Shown here one piece after another: positions 34,634-46,380 of a DNA stretch of 64,000 nt. The first letter of the stretch is position 1, and every line of letters starts with the position of its first letter. The stretch spans positions 16,932,169-16,996,168 of the forward strand of contig NC_133288.1 in assembly GCF_005239225.2 (NCBI RefSeq), given 5' to 3'. The translations under genes and the position numbers were made by a program. The DNA comes from Populus alba. Lineage: Eukaryota > Streptophyta > Magnoliopsida > Malpighiales > Salicaceae. The notes under the pieces were generated by a model that did no database searches, was not told the DNA's origin, and worked only from the letters and a program-made list of their open reading frames with translations.

Positions 34634-34915
34634 CTGTTCATAAACTCAGTATATAGGCTGAAAACCTGTGACCCGATCTTTTAGATCATTCTCAGGTATA
34701 ACAACGCCACGTACTGAGTATTATTATTATTATTATTATTATTACTATTACTAGTACTAATATTGTTATTATTATTGTTATTGTTGTTATTGTTGTGTTG
34801 TTATTTATAATTTATACAATTAACCTCTCTGTGGTTCGACCCCGGTCTTGCCGGGTTATTTATTACTTCGACACTCCTACATTTGGGAAAAGACATCAAG
34901 TTTTTGGTCGTGTCA
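33168..34915 (+). repeat. Right LTR of copy A
   Basis: 1748 bp, colinear with the left LTR (23053-24783), differing by scattered substitutions and by microsatellite length, mainly in the (TTA)n tracts near 34590 and 34720. It ends TGTCA and is followed by the ATATT duplication. Confidence 0.92.
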
Positions 34916-34920
34916 ATATT
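34916..34920. repeat. Target-site duplication of copy A, right (ATATT)
   Basis: Exact repeat of 23048-23052. Confidence 0.9.
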
Positions 34921-35689
34921 CTATGAAGACTGGAAATTAATTAGATTTATTGAAACCAATACATATCATGTTCTTTCCTTTATGAAACGAAGCAATTGCT
35001 CTCATAAGTTGAGGTATAAGAAACACCTAGAAGTAATAAGTAGGTGCTTATTAGATGACATACACACTAAACTAACTCGCACAAGAATTCCATATAGAAA
35101 GATTACTTATATTTATGTAAAGGCTTACATGACAGTTGTGTAAGTGATCATTAGACTTCAAATCACTAAGTTATCTTTTTATATAAAGAGTGTTATACTT
35201 TGATACTAACTACACATTGTCTTAATCAAGGGTAGCAAATGAGCAACTATTGAGTATAATATAAACTATATGAAGGTATTTTAGTAATTGAGAGAGGATT
35301 TATCACCCTAGGTAAATTATAAATTTTTTTTATTTGTTTTCAAATAGTATTGATTATGAAATCCTTAGCCAATGTGGAATGAGATTTAAAAAAAAAAGTT
35401 TAAAATCTTATTTAAAGAATTAGTAGTGTTAAAAACAAATATGATTTAACAAAGCAGATATACTTTATGCCATAATGTTTAAATCAGAACATTCATGAAG
35501 TTATAATAATTACAATGAGAAAATGATCACTAAAAGGTTAAGTTAAACCGCTTATAAATTTTCTAATATTTACGAGATCATGATATATTACTAGATATTT
35601 TACTTGATCTTCAAATATAAATTAATCAATTATTAAATTGATAATAAATTAATATATTTAATCTTGTTTTACTTAGGATTATGGTTACC
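34921..35689. other. AT-rich flank without gene
   Basis: No family motif or repeat end was recognised. A + frame at 34883-35143 begins inside the LTR and has no recognisable content. Confidence 0.45.
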
Positions 35690-35872
35690 ATCTAAAGAGT
35701 GTAACTCAATTGGTCAGGTCCTAAATTTACTTTCTAGAAGTCACCAGTTCGAATCTCATAAACCTCAGGGCCACTAGAAACTTACATGATTGTTAATTTT
35801 AGAGCCCGTAGAATTAGTTGAGGTACACGCAAGCTGACCTGAAAACCAATATTAATAAAAAAAAAAAAAAAA
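35690..35872 (+). mobile_element. tRNA-derived SINE
   Basis: A box-A-like TAACTCAATTGG (35702-35713) and a box-B-like AGTTCGAATCTC (35746-35757), about 33 bases apart, form an internal RNA polymerase III promoter. A body of about 110 bases and an A-tail at 35857-35872 follow. This is the layout of a plant SINE, and the 3' body (GAGGTACACGCAAGCTGACC) resembles SINE families reported from Salicaceae. That comparison is from memory. The exact 5' end and target-site duplication were not resolved. Confidence 0.7.
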
Positions 35873-36102
35873 GAAGGAAAGATTGGATGGCTGCTTGATG
35901 TAAACACTTAATGAAGAGAAATTATTAAATTTGTCAGGAGTTGTATTCCATCCTCTTCCAAGAACACAAATGTAGCATGAAAATAATTCGTAAATCTCGT
36001 ATTTTTATGAGATAATAGTACAATTCATAGCATATTGAATAATTCATCCTTTATTGAGATTCTAGATTATATGAGAATGAACTATAGATTTATACCTATA
36101 TA
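35873..36102. other. 3' flank of the GDSL gene
   Basis: AT-rich; presumably contains the 3' untranslated region and poly-A signals of the minus-strand GDSL gene. No other feature seen. Confidence 0.4.
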
Positions 36103-38765
36103 TTAACCCACGGTCCTGTGACATGCCATTTTCAAAGGAATAGGGGGATCAGAAAAGGCTCCTGTAGATATTTGCTCAAAAATAAATTTGTTGGCGGCCT
36201 CGGTGTAATGAACTCCATCCCAAACGACTCGTACCGAGGGATCATCACATGAGCCTCCGGAGCCCAAACATGCTACAAGTGGAAGCTCAAATCCTACAAT
36301 ATGAAACGAAACCACATTAAATATGAACAATTTTTAAAAATAAATAAGAGTAAAATATAGGGTTTTACATACCATGTTTTTTGGGTTCGCTGAATAAAGA
36401 ATACTTCACAGAATAGACATCTACGTATGTGAATGCTGCTGAAGGAAAAACCCTCCTGAGGTGAAGTACGGTCTCTTTCAACTCATAATTAAAGTATTGA
36501 GCTACTTCATTGTAAGACTTTGCGCAACCAACGCTGTCTTTTTCAGCAGAAGGAAAATTGGCTAAAATATAACCAAGACAACCAATCGGTCCTGTATTGT
36601 GAATCCAGAATGATCTTGCTCCCGAATTGTATATGCTCTGCATCAAAGTAACTCTGATGTTTTAGATGTATATAATATTTCTAAGCGATAAAATGATTGC
36701 AAAAGTAGAGTGATCTCAACATTGGGTTAAATTAACTCTGTATACTTATTGAGTTATATTTCTGATTACAAGTCTATTTATAAGTTTAAGTTCTTGACAA
36801 ATAAAAAATTAAACTACTAAAAAAAATCATAATATAAATAGTAAATATATTTTGTTAACTTAATTAGTCGACCATTTCTGAAATAATCAACTGATTTATT
36901 TAATCTAATCGGTCGACTGGTACTCAACCGGTAAACTGGCTCATTGTTTTTAGAAAAATTTAAAATTTATTTTATTTCCAATACAAATATCTGAAAAAGG
37001 GGTATGCATCAGCATACACTCTGAATGACGATTAAGAAAAGTAAACTATGAAATTGAATTCTACGTACAAAAACTCAGAATAACAGATGTTGGGGAGGAG
37101 AAGGGAATAGAAACTTGTTACCTTAACATCTGTCAAGAATGTATTGACAATGTTAGGAACAGATGCATTCACTTCCTCAACAGACATATTTCCTAAAAAT
37201 CCAGCTCCAAGATCATTTTGACCAATATCGAATGTGTACAGAGCTTTTTGAAAATATTCCTCCTTGGGCATCAATTGTGCAAATACTCCTCCTACGTACA
37301 AATAGATCATGGCTTAACGAGAAATTCAATTTATTGCCAATTATATCTTAATTCATGAACATCAAAATTCCAGATAAGAAGATTAATTATTTAATTAATG
37401 CTTACCTTGTTTCCTAAACAACTGTGATCTGGCCTTTAACTGCACGAATTGATTATATTGCACTAGAAAGAAGAATGGACTGAATCCATTATTGGCCGGT
37501 ATAATCCTAGCTGGCAATCTAATGGTGGATGCTGCTGTGGCAAAATTTGCTCCGCCAGTGAAGTTGGTCCCCAGAGAGTCGAGGTAAGCACTAAGAAATG
37601 AGAGATTCAAACTCTTTGCTGATACATCACAATATATATAGTGGTGAGCTTCAACATATTTCATATCTTGAATAATCATCTAATAACTTAAAATTTTAAA
37701 TTAAAATGATTTTTTTTATATTTTTATTAACAACTCCAGAAAAAAAGAAGAAGATGAAAAGAAATGAATATTACTCTCCAAGTCTCAAATTATAGTGTTT
37801 TGTAAATGGCAGTTGGGACTACCCACGAAAAATAAGTGTAAGTGATACAGTGAATTCTCATAAATTTTAAATAATTAAATTCTCAAAAAAATAATAATAT
37901 TTACGAGTCAACTAAACTCCACCAAAGTCTTCAGCAATATGCTACGTGAGTACGACTTCCACGATCATTAATGAATATTGCTCTTCAAAGTCTCAAATTA
38001 TAGTATTTGGTAAATGGCAGATGGGACTTCCCACGAAAAATAAGTGTTCAGGGATCCTTATGGCCCGACCATTAATTAGCACTATATCATAAAGCAAAAT
38101 AATTTATAAGCAAATTTTTCGTATTAAACTCCATGTAAATTAATGTGAAACGTGTAAGTGGTAAAGTGATTCTTATAAATTTTAAATAATTAAATTCTCA
38201 AAATAATAATAATAATAATAATTACGAGTTAACTAAATTAACTCCATCGAAATCTTCAATTCATATCAACAAACAACACATGTTGTGACTGGTGTTGCTA
38301 AGTTGTCAACACCTCCTTGTCCTTTACAGAGGTAGGTTTCTTAGAAAAAAGCAAGGAATGAAGCATATGAGAGGCTGATCGCTAACCATGTCTTCTTCAT
38401 AGACCTATCTATTTGTCAGAGTCGGTTCTATCACCCCACAATATTTGTCAATGTCTATTCATATGGCCGCTAATAATTTAGGCAATGATACTAATTTATT
38501 CTAAGCTGGAACTAAAGGTTCGAAACTTACCGACGAAATCTATAATCAGCCTTCCATCGGAGAACCTCCCCGCCGGCATTTGAAAGTAAGTTTCTCCATA
38601 GGGAGAATTAAGAGGAGGGAAGGAAGCAACGAGTCCTCCTGTATCCGAATTTGAGTCGCCAAAGTTAAAGATAGCTGGGAACTTACAACTCTTCAAAGCA
38701 GATATCGGGTTCAAGATGGTAAGTAAAGTGAAAAAAACAAGGCAAAAAGAAGAGATATTTGTCAT
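36103..38765 (-). CDS. GDSL-family lipase/esterase, five exons
   Basis: This is a secreted GDSL/SGNH hydrolase, the class of plant esterases and acyl-hydrolases acting on cell-wall or lipid esters. Minus-strand exons are 38765-38531, 37618-37406, 37291-37122, 36637-36373 and 36293-36103. All junctions have GT/AG ends, and the joined frame is 1074 nt (357 residues). An N-terminal hydrophobic segment (SSFCLVFFTLLTILNPISAL) is a signal peptide. Block I is FNFGDSNSDTGG with the nucleophile Ser; the motif is GDSN rather than GDSL, as in many plant members. Block II has the oxyanion glycine in GGANFATAAST. Block III is IGQND. Block V is WDGVHYTEAAN with the Asp and His. In the last exon VACLGSGGSCDDPSVRV lacks about two dozen residues normally found between the conserved VxCC-G and GSC motifs, a likely internal deletion. 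The ATG at 38763-38765 is the only in-frame ATG before the signal peptide. Confidence 0.88.
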
Positions 38766-38851
38766 GGATGAGAACTCCGCAAGCAATTTTGAGATGAGAG
38801 CTAGGAAGAGAGGGGAAGATTAATTTATGCAGCGATGTTATTTCTATGGTT

Positions 38852-38859
38852 TATTTATA
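38852..38859 (-). promoter_or_regulatory. Probable TATA box of the GDSL gene
   Basis: TATAAATA on the minus strand, about 87 bases upstream of the ATG at 38765, at the expected distance for a plant promoter with a short leader. Confidence 0.5.
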
Positions 38860-39071
38860 CCAACATTTCGCAGTCATGTAAGACCTTTCAAACCTAGGTT
38901 TATGGTCAATTTCTACATGAACGTATTTGTATCGGCAAGACATATTCAATGATGTGTGGAGAAAGAAGATTAATTCATGCACCGACATTCGTGTCTCGTC
39001 CTCTACACGGCTGACTAAGTGTTGACTAAGAGATTATTACATTTGAAATTAGTAAATTATATTATATAGGA
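38860..39071. other. Upstream region of the GDSL gene
   Basis: No motif strong enough to name. The copia LTR begins at about 39072, only about 300 bases upstream of the GDSL start codon. Confidence 0.4.
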
Positions 39072-39449
39072 TGTTGTAAATGTGCGAGCAAGGTTAGAGG
39101 TGAAGGAATTGTTACCTAGGTATTTGATTCAAGGTTACTAAAATACTCAAGTGTATTGATTTTATAAAAAAATTATAAGGTTATATGTTTAAAGGTTTTA
39201 ATGGATTTTTAATCGCTGGCCAGTTTATGGCTTGGGATAAATATTTACTCTTACAAATAAATTTGATGTTTTGAATTATTAATTATTAAATAATATTTAT
39301 ATAGTCTTTTTTATTAAGAGTAGAATGGTACTTTCAGTTTAATCTATATATATTTTATTTGTATTTAGGTTAAGACTATGCACTAATAATATATAAATTA
39401 TTCAGAATTCTAGCCTTCTTTTTGTGTTTGATCTTAATTTACTTTAACA
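39072..39449 (+). repeat. Probable left LTR of the copia element
   Basis: Starts TGTTGTAAATGTG and ends TTAACA just before the primer-binding site. The left boundary is inferred from the TG and the usual few-hundred-base length of copia LTRs, because the partner LTR is off the window. Confidence 0.5.
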
Positions 39450-39461
39450 TGGTATCAGAGC
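39450..39461 (+). promoter_or_regulatory. Primer-binding site (initiator tRNA-Met type)
   Basis: TGGTATCAGAGC, the standard plant copia primer-binding site complementary to the 3' end of initiator tRNA-Met. Confidence 0.85.
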
Positions 39462-39684
39462 TGGTTTTATGGAACGAAGCTTAATCCCGAACATAATTTC
39501 ACGGATCCAAATTTGCGATGAGTTTCTGCTTTTGTAATTTGGTATTCGCGTTCAATTTCTATAATTATTTTGGTATTTCATCAAGAAGATATTTGTTTAG
39601 TTTCTGCAATCTCTATTCAGTTTCTGCAAATTGGTATTTTGTTTTCCGCTGCTTTTGCATTCTGGTTCTCTATGACTGTTAAAT

Positions 39685-41271
39685 ATGGCTACTGAAAGAG
39701 ATGATTCGCTTTAGTCTGTGAGTGTGAGGTTAGATGGGAAGAACTATTCATATTGGAGTTATGTAATGAGAAAGATTTCCTTAAGAGTAAGAAGATGTGA
39801 ATGTATGTTAGTGGAACTTATATGATACCTAAGAATATTAAGGAGGGGGATGTTGTTTTGATAGATACATGGAAAGCAAATAATGCAAAGATCATCACTT
39901 CGATCAACAATTCCGTTGAGCATTCGATAAGTATGCAATTGGCGAAGTATGAGACAATAAAAGAGGTTTCAGATCATCTGCAAAGGTTATTCATATAATC
40001 AAATTTTGCAAAACAGTATCAATTAGAAAATGACATACGAGCTCTTTATCAGAAGAATATGAGTATTCAAGAGTTTTATTATGCTATGACAGATCTTTGG
40101 GATTAATTAGCTCTTATAGAATCCATAGAATTAAAGACATGTGGTGCCTATATTGAGCATAGAGAGCAGCAATGATTGATACAATTTTTAACAGCACTTC
40201 ACAGTGATTTCAAAGGACTTAGAGGTTCAATTCTGCATTGTTCTTCACTGCCTTCTATTGACTCTGTTGTTAGTGAGTTATTAGCTGAAGAAATACGTCT
40301 TCAGTTTTATTTTGAAAAGGGAATTCTTTCTACTTAAAATCCTTCTGTACTAGCAGTACTTTTTAAGCCATTCTCTAATCATCAGAACAAGCCTTACACA
40401 AGGGTTGGCTTCGATGAGTGCAGATTCTATAAGTATAAAGGTCATTGGAAGGCTCAGTGTCCTAAGTTGAGATAACAAAATCAAGTTTGGAAGTCTGGCA
40501 ATCAATCTAATGCTCATAGACCACCTCAGGGTTATAAACCACCATATCACAATACTGCATCAGTAGCTTCCCCAAGTTCTATTATTGATCCTAATACTTT
40601 GACTGAGCAATTTTAGAAGTTTCTCTCATTGCAACCACAAGCAATGTCCACTTCTTTTTCCATAGGTTAGTTGCCTCATAGTTCCCCAGGTATGTCACAC
40701 TCTGAATGAGTTTTGGATTCTAGTGCTTCCCATCATATGTCTCCAGATTCCTCATCTTTTACCTCTGTGTCCCCTTTGTCCTCCATTCCTATTATGACTG
40801 TTGATGACACTTTTATGCCCTTAATAGGTGTTGGTTATGTTGTCACACCTCACTTGTCTTTCCCTAAAGTTTATCTTATTCCAAAACTCAAATTGAATCT
40901 TGCGTTTATTGGTCAAATATGTGATTCTAGTGATTATATTTAGTCATGTTTGATGGTTCGTTTTGTTGTATACAGGATTTGCAGTCTCAAAAGCTGATTG
41001 GGACAGGCCGTAGGGAGAATGGACCATATATTTTGGATGAGTTAAAAGTGCTAATTGTTGTTGCTATTGCTGCTACTACCGTTGATTTGTCTTCCTTTTG
41101 TTTGAGTTTTTCATCTTCTTGTTTTTATTTATGGCATTCCTGTTTAGGTCATGTTTCGTCTTCTCGTTTGAGATTTTTGGCATCCATAGGAGCTTTAGAA
41201 AATTTGAAAACTTGTGACATTTCTGATTGTAGTGGATGTAAATTGGCAAAATTTTCTGCGTTACCATTTTT
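39685..41271 (+). pseudogene. Copia gag, protease and pre-integrase (left half)
   Basis: Gag starts at the ATG at 39685. The region contains GKNYSYWSYVMRK-type sequence, typical of copia capsid proteins of the UBN2 class, and a zinc-knuckle remnant near 40420 in which the second cysteine is now tyrosine. Protease has VLDSSASHHMSPD near 40708, with the usual DSGA changed to DSSA. The pre-integrase region has YLWHSCLGHVSSSRL and CSGCKLAKFSALPF near 41130-41270. The reading frame is then cut by the Tat-like insertion. In-frame stops are frequent (for example 39712). The continuation is at 62022. Confidence 0.8.
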
Positions 41272-43852
41272 TACTACCCAATTTTTTACCCATGTTTTGG
41301 TAAATTTTCAAAAACAATAAAATAAAGGTTCACGTGTGGCGATAACATAGAGTATCAGGGCTAATATTCATGAAGCAATATGTCAATGAGATAATTACTG
41401 CAATATAAAATACCATAGGTATATGATTTGATTCGCGCTAGTTGTGGAAGACAATCTATGCAATATAGAATACCATATATATAGGATTTGTTGGTGCTGG
41501 TTATAAAAGACAATCTCTACAATAATTATTGCAATATTTTCTTGAATAGCACATGTAAATATTTTCTATATAAGTGAACCTCTAGCCATAGTAAAAATAG
41601 AGGAGAAAATTTACATAAGATAATTTTTAAAGAGAGAAATTAAAGGCAACCACAAAGAAACCTAAACCTAATATTTTCTCTAGGCCAAAACCAAGTCGCA
41701 CCCCCACCCTTGGCCTTTGATTTTTTTTTTTCACACCAACCGCCCCATTCCTTTATAAAAAATAGAGACCTCTGTCCTACCCATTTTACACAGACCATCC
41801 CCAACCTCTGCTCCCTTTTGCCTTTCCCTCTCCAAGCCACAACAACCATATCTTGCTCTCCCTCACGAGATCTCCCCTCCCTTTCACCATAAACAAACCA
41901 GAGCCCTTCAATCTGCTCCCAACTAACATGTCCTCCCTTTCTCTTTCCCTTTTTTCCATGTCGGCATCACCCACAAACCCGTCGACCACGAGCCACGTCC
42001 CTTTGCCTCTGTAATCCAGCCAGATTTTCCTCTTCTTACCCATAGCCCGCCATCACTAGACCTTTCCTCTTTGTGGCTCAGCCGTCCCCAACTCTTCCCC
42101 ACACACACCATGAACACCAACATCTAATGTTCCTTCTCTCCAGATCGCGTCAACCATAGCAGCTACAACGGCCACAAGCCCACGGTCTTCATCGTCAGCC
42201 ACATCAACACCTTCTTCATTCAGCACCAGCTAGACACGATAGAAGCCTAGTCATCGACGACCCCTTGGTCTTGCCGCCACCTGAAATAGAGATGAAAGGG
42301 AAAGAAAAAGAAAATAACATATATGTAGAGAGGAAAGCTGATCTAAAATGGTGAAGAAGAGAAAGAAAAAAATAGATCGAAAAAAAAGAAACAAAAACTT
42401 AAAATCAACTGCTATTTGTGTATTTTACTCTTGTTGCAAGTGACAGTGATCTTCACCGCCGGCGAGGATAGTGAAGAGGGAAGGAAGCCATTGCAGATCT
42501 CCCTTATCGTAGCCCATACATTCCCAGAAGTGTTCCTCTGCAATTCCAAAATATTTGGGGGCCTATTTTACAATTTCTGAATTGTATATTATGTGTTTAG
42601 ATTTGTTTTGAATTTTTGTTATCTGTAATTACACATAGGTGTATGAGAAAAACATAATAAAAAGGGATGTGTGTGTGTTTGTAATTTTTTTTTGTGTATG
42701 TTGTTAAATTATAAAATCAAAAAGATTAAAAAAATTGAATGTTTTAATTTGCATATGATCAAGTATTTTAGGGACAAATAAAATTATGTTGTATTTCCCG
42801 TGAAAATGTAAGAACATGTGTCTACATATTTTTTGAAATTTAATAACTGATTTATTAAAGCCTTAAGAATTTGATTAATATGTGGTTTTTTAACTTTAAT
42901 TGTGATTAAATGTAATGTTTGTGTTTTTTAAAGAATAAAATATAAAAAATATTTTTTTTGTGTGTTCCATATGACCAATATTTTAACATGTTTTGAATGT
43001 TCTTTTTGTATAAAAAAATATTGGAAGTTTTGAAAATGTGTTTTCATATGGATTTCTTAAACACAAAAATTATTTTCTTGCATTTCTGGATTTTATAACA
43101 TGTTTGTAAGGCTTCAAATGGTGTTGACCAATATTCCAAAAAATATAAAAATCTTATTTTGGGGAGAAATCATCTAGTATTCACCATTAATGTTTGGATA
43201 AAGAAATCCTAGATGGATGAATATCCAAAATATTATTGGAAATAACTTATTATTCACTGTTAATATTTGGATAAAGAAGCCCTCAATGGTAAATATCAAA
43301 AATAATTTTCTAGGAATTATAAGTCACCACACATCCTTGAAAGAAGCCTTGATTATAATCGAGGACATTTTAATTTTTAACTCCACGGTTTACGAGCCGT
43401 GAGAGTATGAAAAATTAAGGTAAAAATAAACTTTTAAAGCGCCTTGAATTTCCTTAGATTTCTAAATTTTTATCCCTCTTCCTTGCGATTTTACGAGTCA
43501 CAAACTCTTGAAATACTAAGGAAAAAATGAGCTTTTAAAGCACATGGAATCTCCTTAGATTTCTATCTTAATAAATTTAGTTTGAATCAAACCTGGAAAA
43601 AACTAGTGGGATTACAAAACACCAACATCATAGCAATTATAAAGCAAACCAAACACCGAGCAGCTTACCTTAGGTAGGGCGTACTAGGGGTGCTAATACC
43701 TTTCCTTTACGCAACTAGTCCCTTGCCTTAGAATCTCTGAAAGAGCAATTAGGGTTCCTAGTGACCAAAATACTAGGTGGTGACTCCAAAGAACCAATCA
43801 AGCAAAACAAATAAAAAATCACCATCAGACGCCGCGCGAGGGACGTGTGATA
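41272..43852 (+). repeat. Left LTR of the Tat-like element
   Basis: 2581 bp. It is colinear with 49991-51149 plus 61598-62021, except for an extra block of about 1 kb (roughly 42618-43660) that the right LTR lacks. Long antisense open frames at 41640-42123 arise from CT-rich composition and are not conserved as codons. Confidence 0.8.
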
Positions 43853-44950
43853 GAATGACGACTCCACTAGGGACCCTTGGACTAAGCTTGGTAATTGTTT
43901 TTTTTTTATTATGCTATGTGGTTTTTTTTTTTTTACAATGAATGATACTTTGTTTAAAAGCTTTAGCATGCATCTTTACATTCTGTCATACATAGTGTAG
44001 TCATTCATCACTTTATTATTATTTTCTTTTTTGAGAGCACACATTAAATTTTAAGTTAAGTAGGGGACTAGCTGCTTGCCTTATGGCTTGAGTCAAGGTT
44101 TAAGTTTGTGTAAACCCTAACTCTTTGCTAAGTGTTTAGACTAATAGTGATTGGTACACGTGCCATCCCACTATCTGCTGAACCCCTATATTGCCTTTAT
44201 GAGGGTGATCACTAGGATAGCTAGAGACTCTTTTTAGAGACCCTTTTTAGAGACCAAGTAGTAGACTTACCCTATGTCTCACATCAAGGAACTAGAACCT
44301 ATCCTTAGGATGTATGCTCCATAATATCGTTTTTCATCCAAACAAGCCTAATCTCAAAGCATCTTGAATCTCAAGACCTTCATTCAAAAGCTAACCAAGG
44401 GAGAGATGTTCTAGAATTGGGAGAGTCATGAAGCTTCATCAATGTTCAAAATTTAATCAACGATGCTTGTTTGATCATGATATTTTGTTGTTTGCCTTTT
44501 CATTTTTTTTTTACAATCGAGGTTCCAAATGTCAGTTGGATTTTATCCATGTTTTTTAGCCAAACTTTTGCTTTTAATGAGATCATGTATTTTCAAAAGT
44601 TCATCTTCATGTTTTTACTATGCATTTACACATCACTTTCCACTTTCAGAAACCTTGAAAGCAGATCTTCCATAACAAACACCTGCACTTTACACTGAGA
44701 ACGAATGACCAAACTTTAAAGAATACATAGTAGCTGTATAAGAGGAAGAATGAGATGAAAATAACATTAGGGAATTCACCAAATTTATAGGACAATATGA
44801 ACAAGCTTGGAAACCCGCTAGAAAGAAACTTGAAATCATAGATGTGGGCAATGAAGAATCAAGAGAAAAAACTAAGGATATCAATTGTGATCACTCCTAA
44901 AGTAAGAGAAGATTTAATTGCATTACTCCGAGATTATATAGATATGCCTG
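43853..44950 (+). other. Leader and degraded gag region of the Tat-like element
   Basis: Follows the primer-binding region. No gag, zinc knuckle or protease motif is recognisable; the coding part here appears deleted or mutated beyond reading. Confidence 0.5.
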
Positions 44951-45742
44951 GTGGATAGGGTACCACTAGTAGAAGGATGCAAACCAGTTAAGCAAAAGTT
45001 GAGAAGAATCCATCCGGATGTCTTAATAAAAGTAAAAGCAGAAATTGAAAAACAGTGGAACGATGATTTTCTAGAAGTAGTCAAGTATCTACGATGTGTG
45101 TCCAATATAGTGGTAACACCTAAAAAAGAAGATAAAATTAGAGTTTATGTGGACTTTAGGGACTTAAACTGGACTAGCCCTAAAAACAATTTTTCCGTAC
45201 CACACCTAGATATGTTGTTTGACAATGCATCATATAGCTCCACATATTCCTTTATGGATGGATTTTTGGGCTACAATCATATAAAAATAACAAGAGGGTA
45301 AGGAGAAGAAACCTTTGTAACACCATGAGGAACCTATTGTTACAAAGTCATGTCATTTGGGTTAAAGAATGTTGGGGCCACCTACCCAAGGGCTATGATG
45401 ACCTTGTTTCATGACATCATGCACAACGAGATTAAAGTATATGTGGATGACGTGATTGCTAAATCTAGAGAGGGAGAGAATCATGTCCAAATATTGAAGG
45501 AATTATTTGAAAGACTAAGGAAGTACAAGTTGAGGCTTAATCATACAAGGTGTTCATTTAGGGTGAAATCTAGAAAGTTATTGGGATTTATGATAAGTGA
45601 TAAAGGGATAGAAGTGGATCCCGAAAAACTAAATGATATTCAATCTATGCCAACTCCCAAGACTGAGAAGGATGTAAGAGGGTTCTTAGGGAGATTGAAT
45701 TACATTACTCCGATTCATATCCCAATTAACCGCGCATTGTGA
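44951..45742 (+). pseudogene. Reverse transcriptase of the Tat-like element, broken
   Basis: The RT domain reads in order VPLVEGCKPVKQKLRRIHPD, then IRVYVDFRDLNWTSPK, YSFMDGFLGYNHIKI, SFGLKNVGATYPRAM, VKVYVDDVIAKS-type catalytic site near 45437, and LNHTRCSFRVKSRKLLGFMI. Stops at about 45299 (TAA) and nearby, plus small shifts, break it. It ends with RGFLGRLNYI, and then the frame is lost. Confidence 0.85.
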
Positions 45743-45889
45743 CCCAATCTTCGATTGTTAAGGAAGAAGAATCTTGGAATTTGGAATAAGAGTGTGAAGA
45801 AGCTTTCAAGAAAATCAAGCAGTACCTACTGAATCCACCCTTATCTATCAAGCCGAATTAAAAAATGGCAAGTTCTACTGGCTGAGTAC

Positions 45890-46380
45890 GAAATAATATA
45901 TATGACAAGGAAAACCATGAAAGGGAATGTAATCGCCGATCACCTAGTTGACCATGCTATGGAAGATTATGAGCTGTTAAACTTTGATTTTCCTAGTGGA
46001 AATGTGCTTGCAGTTGAGGATGAGAAATCATATTGGTGGATTATGTACTTTGATGGTGCTGTTGGAAATGGAGTGGGGGCAGTGCTAATCTCTCCTGATA
46101 AGAAACATTATCCGGTTTCATTTAAGTCGTAGTTTGGATGCACTAACAAACACAGCTGAGTATTAAAGCTTGTATTCTTGGTTTTAGAGGTTGCATTGGA
46201 GTTGAATATTAGAAAGATAGATATGTATGTAGACTTGATTTTGATTATTTGCCAAGTGAAAGGAAAATAGAAAACCAAGGACGAGAAGTTGAGACCTTAC
46301 CAGGAATATTTGACTAAATTAGCCAGAGAATTTGAGGAAATAAAATCACCCATCTAGGAAGGGAAGGAAGCCAGTTCGTT
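45890..46380 (+). pseudogene. RNase H region of the Tat-like element
   Basis: Contains KGNVIADHLVDHAMEDYELL and then WWIMYFDGAVGNGVGAVLIS. The second block is an RNase H start in the position of the additional RNase H that marks Tat-lineage elements. Stops interrupt it after about 46130. Confidence 0.75.

Larger units (their letters stand above)
23053..34915 (+). mobile_element. Athila-like Ty3/gypsy LTR retrotransposon, copy A, carrying ORF-X and a LOG-like gene
   Basis: This is a full-length 11.9-kb element with LTRs of 1731 and 1748 bp (TG...CA), perfect 5-bp target-site duplications, a tRNA-Asp primer-binding site and a G-rich polypurine tract. A single uninterrupted-phase gag-pol frame runs from 25016 to 30277 in gypsy order (gag, protease, RT, RNase H, integrase). 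Its RT motifs ([33 protein letters not shown]) match the Athila branch. Downstream of pol, where Athila elements often carry an env-like frame, lie ORF-X (30488-31126) and a LOG-like frame (31275-31928). Only stop codons, no frameshifts, break the coding frames. The insertion lies just to the right of the CACTA remnant. Confidence 0.93.

Noticed and set aside
35700..35760. Possible tRNA gene
   Set aside because: Box A and B spacing is present but no cloverleaf can be folded with an acceptor stem; the A-tail identifies a SINE.
41640..42123. Long antisense frames in the Tat-like LTR, also seen at 50492-50866
   Set aside because: CT-rich LTR sequence gives stop-poor frames on both strands; the two LTR copies do not conserve a protein.
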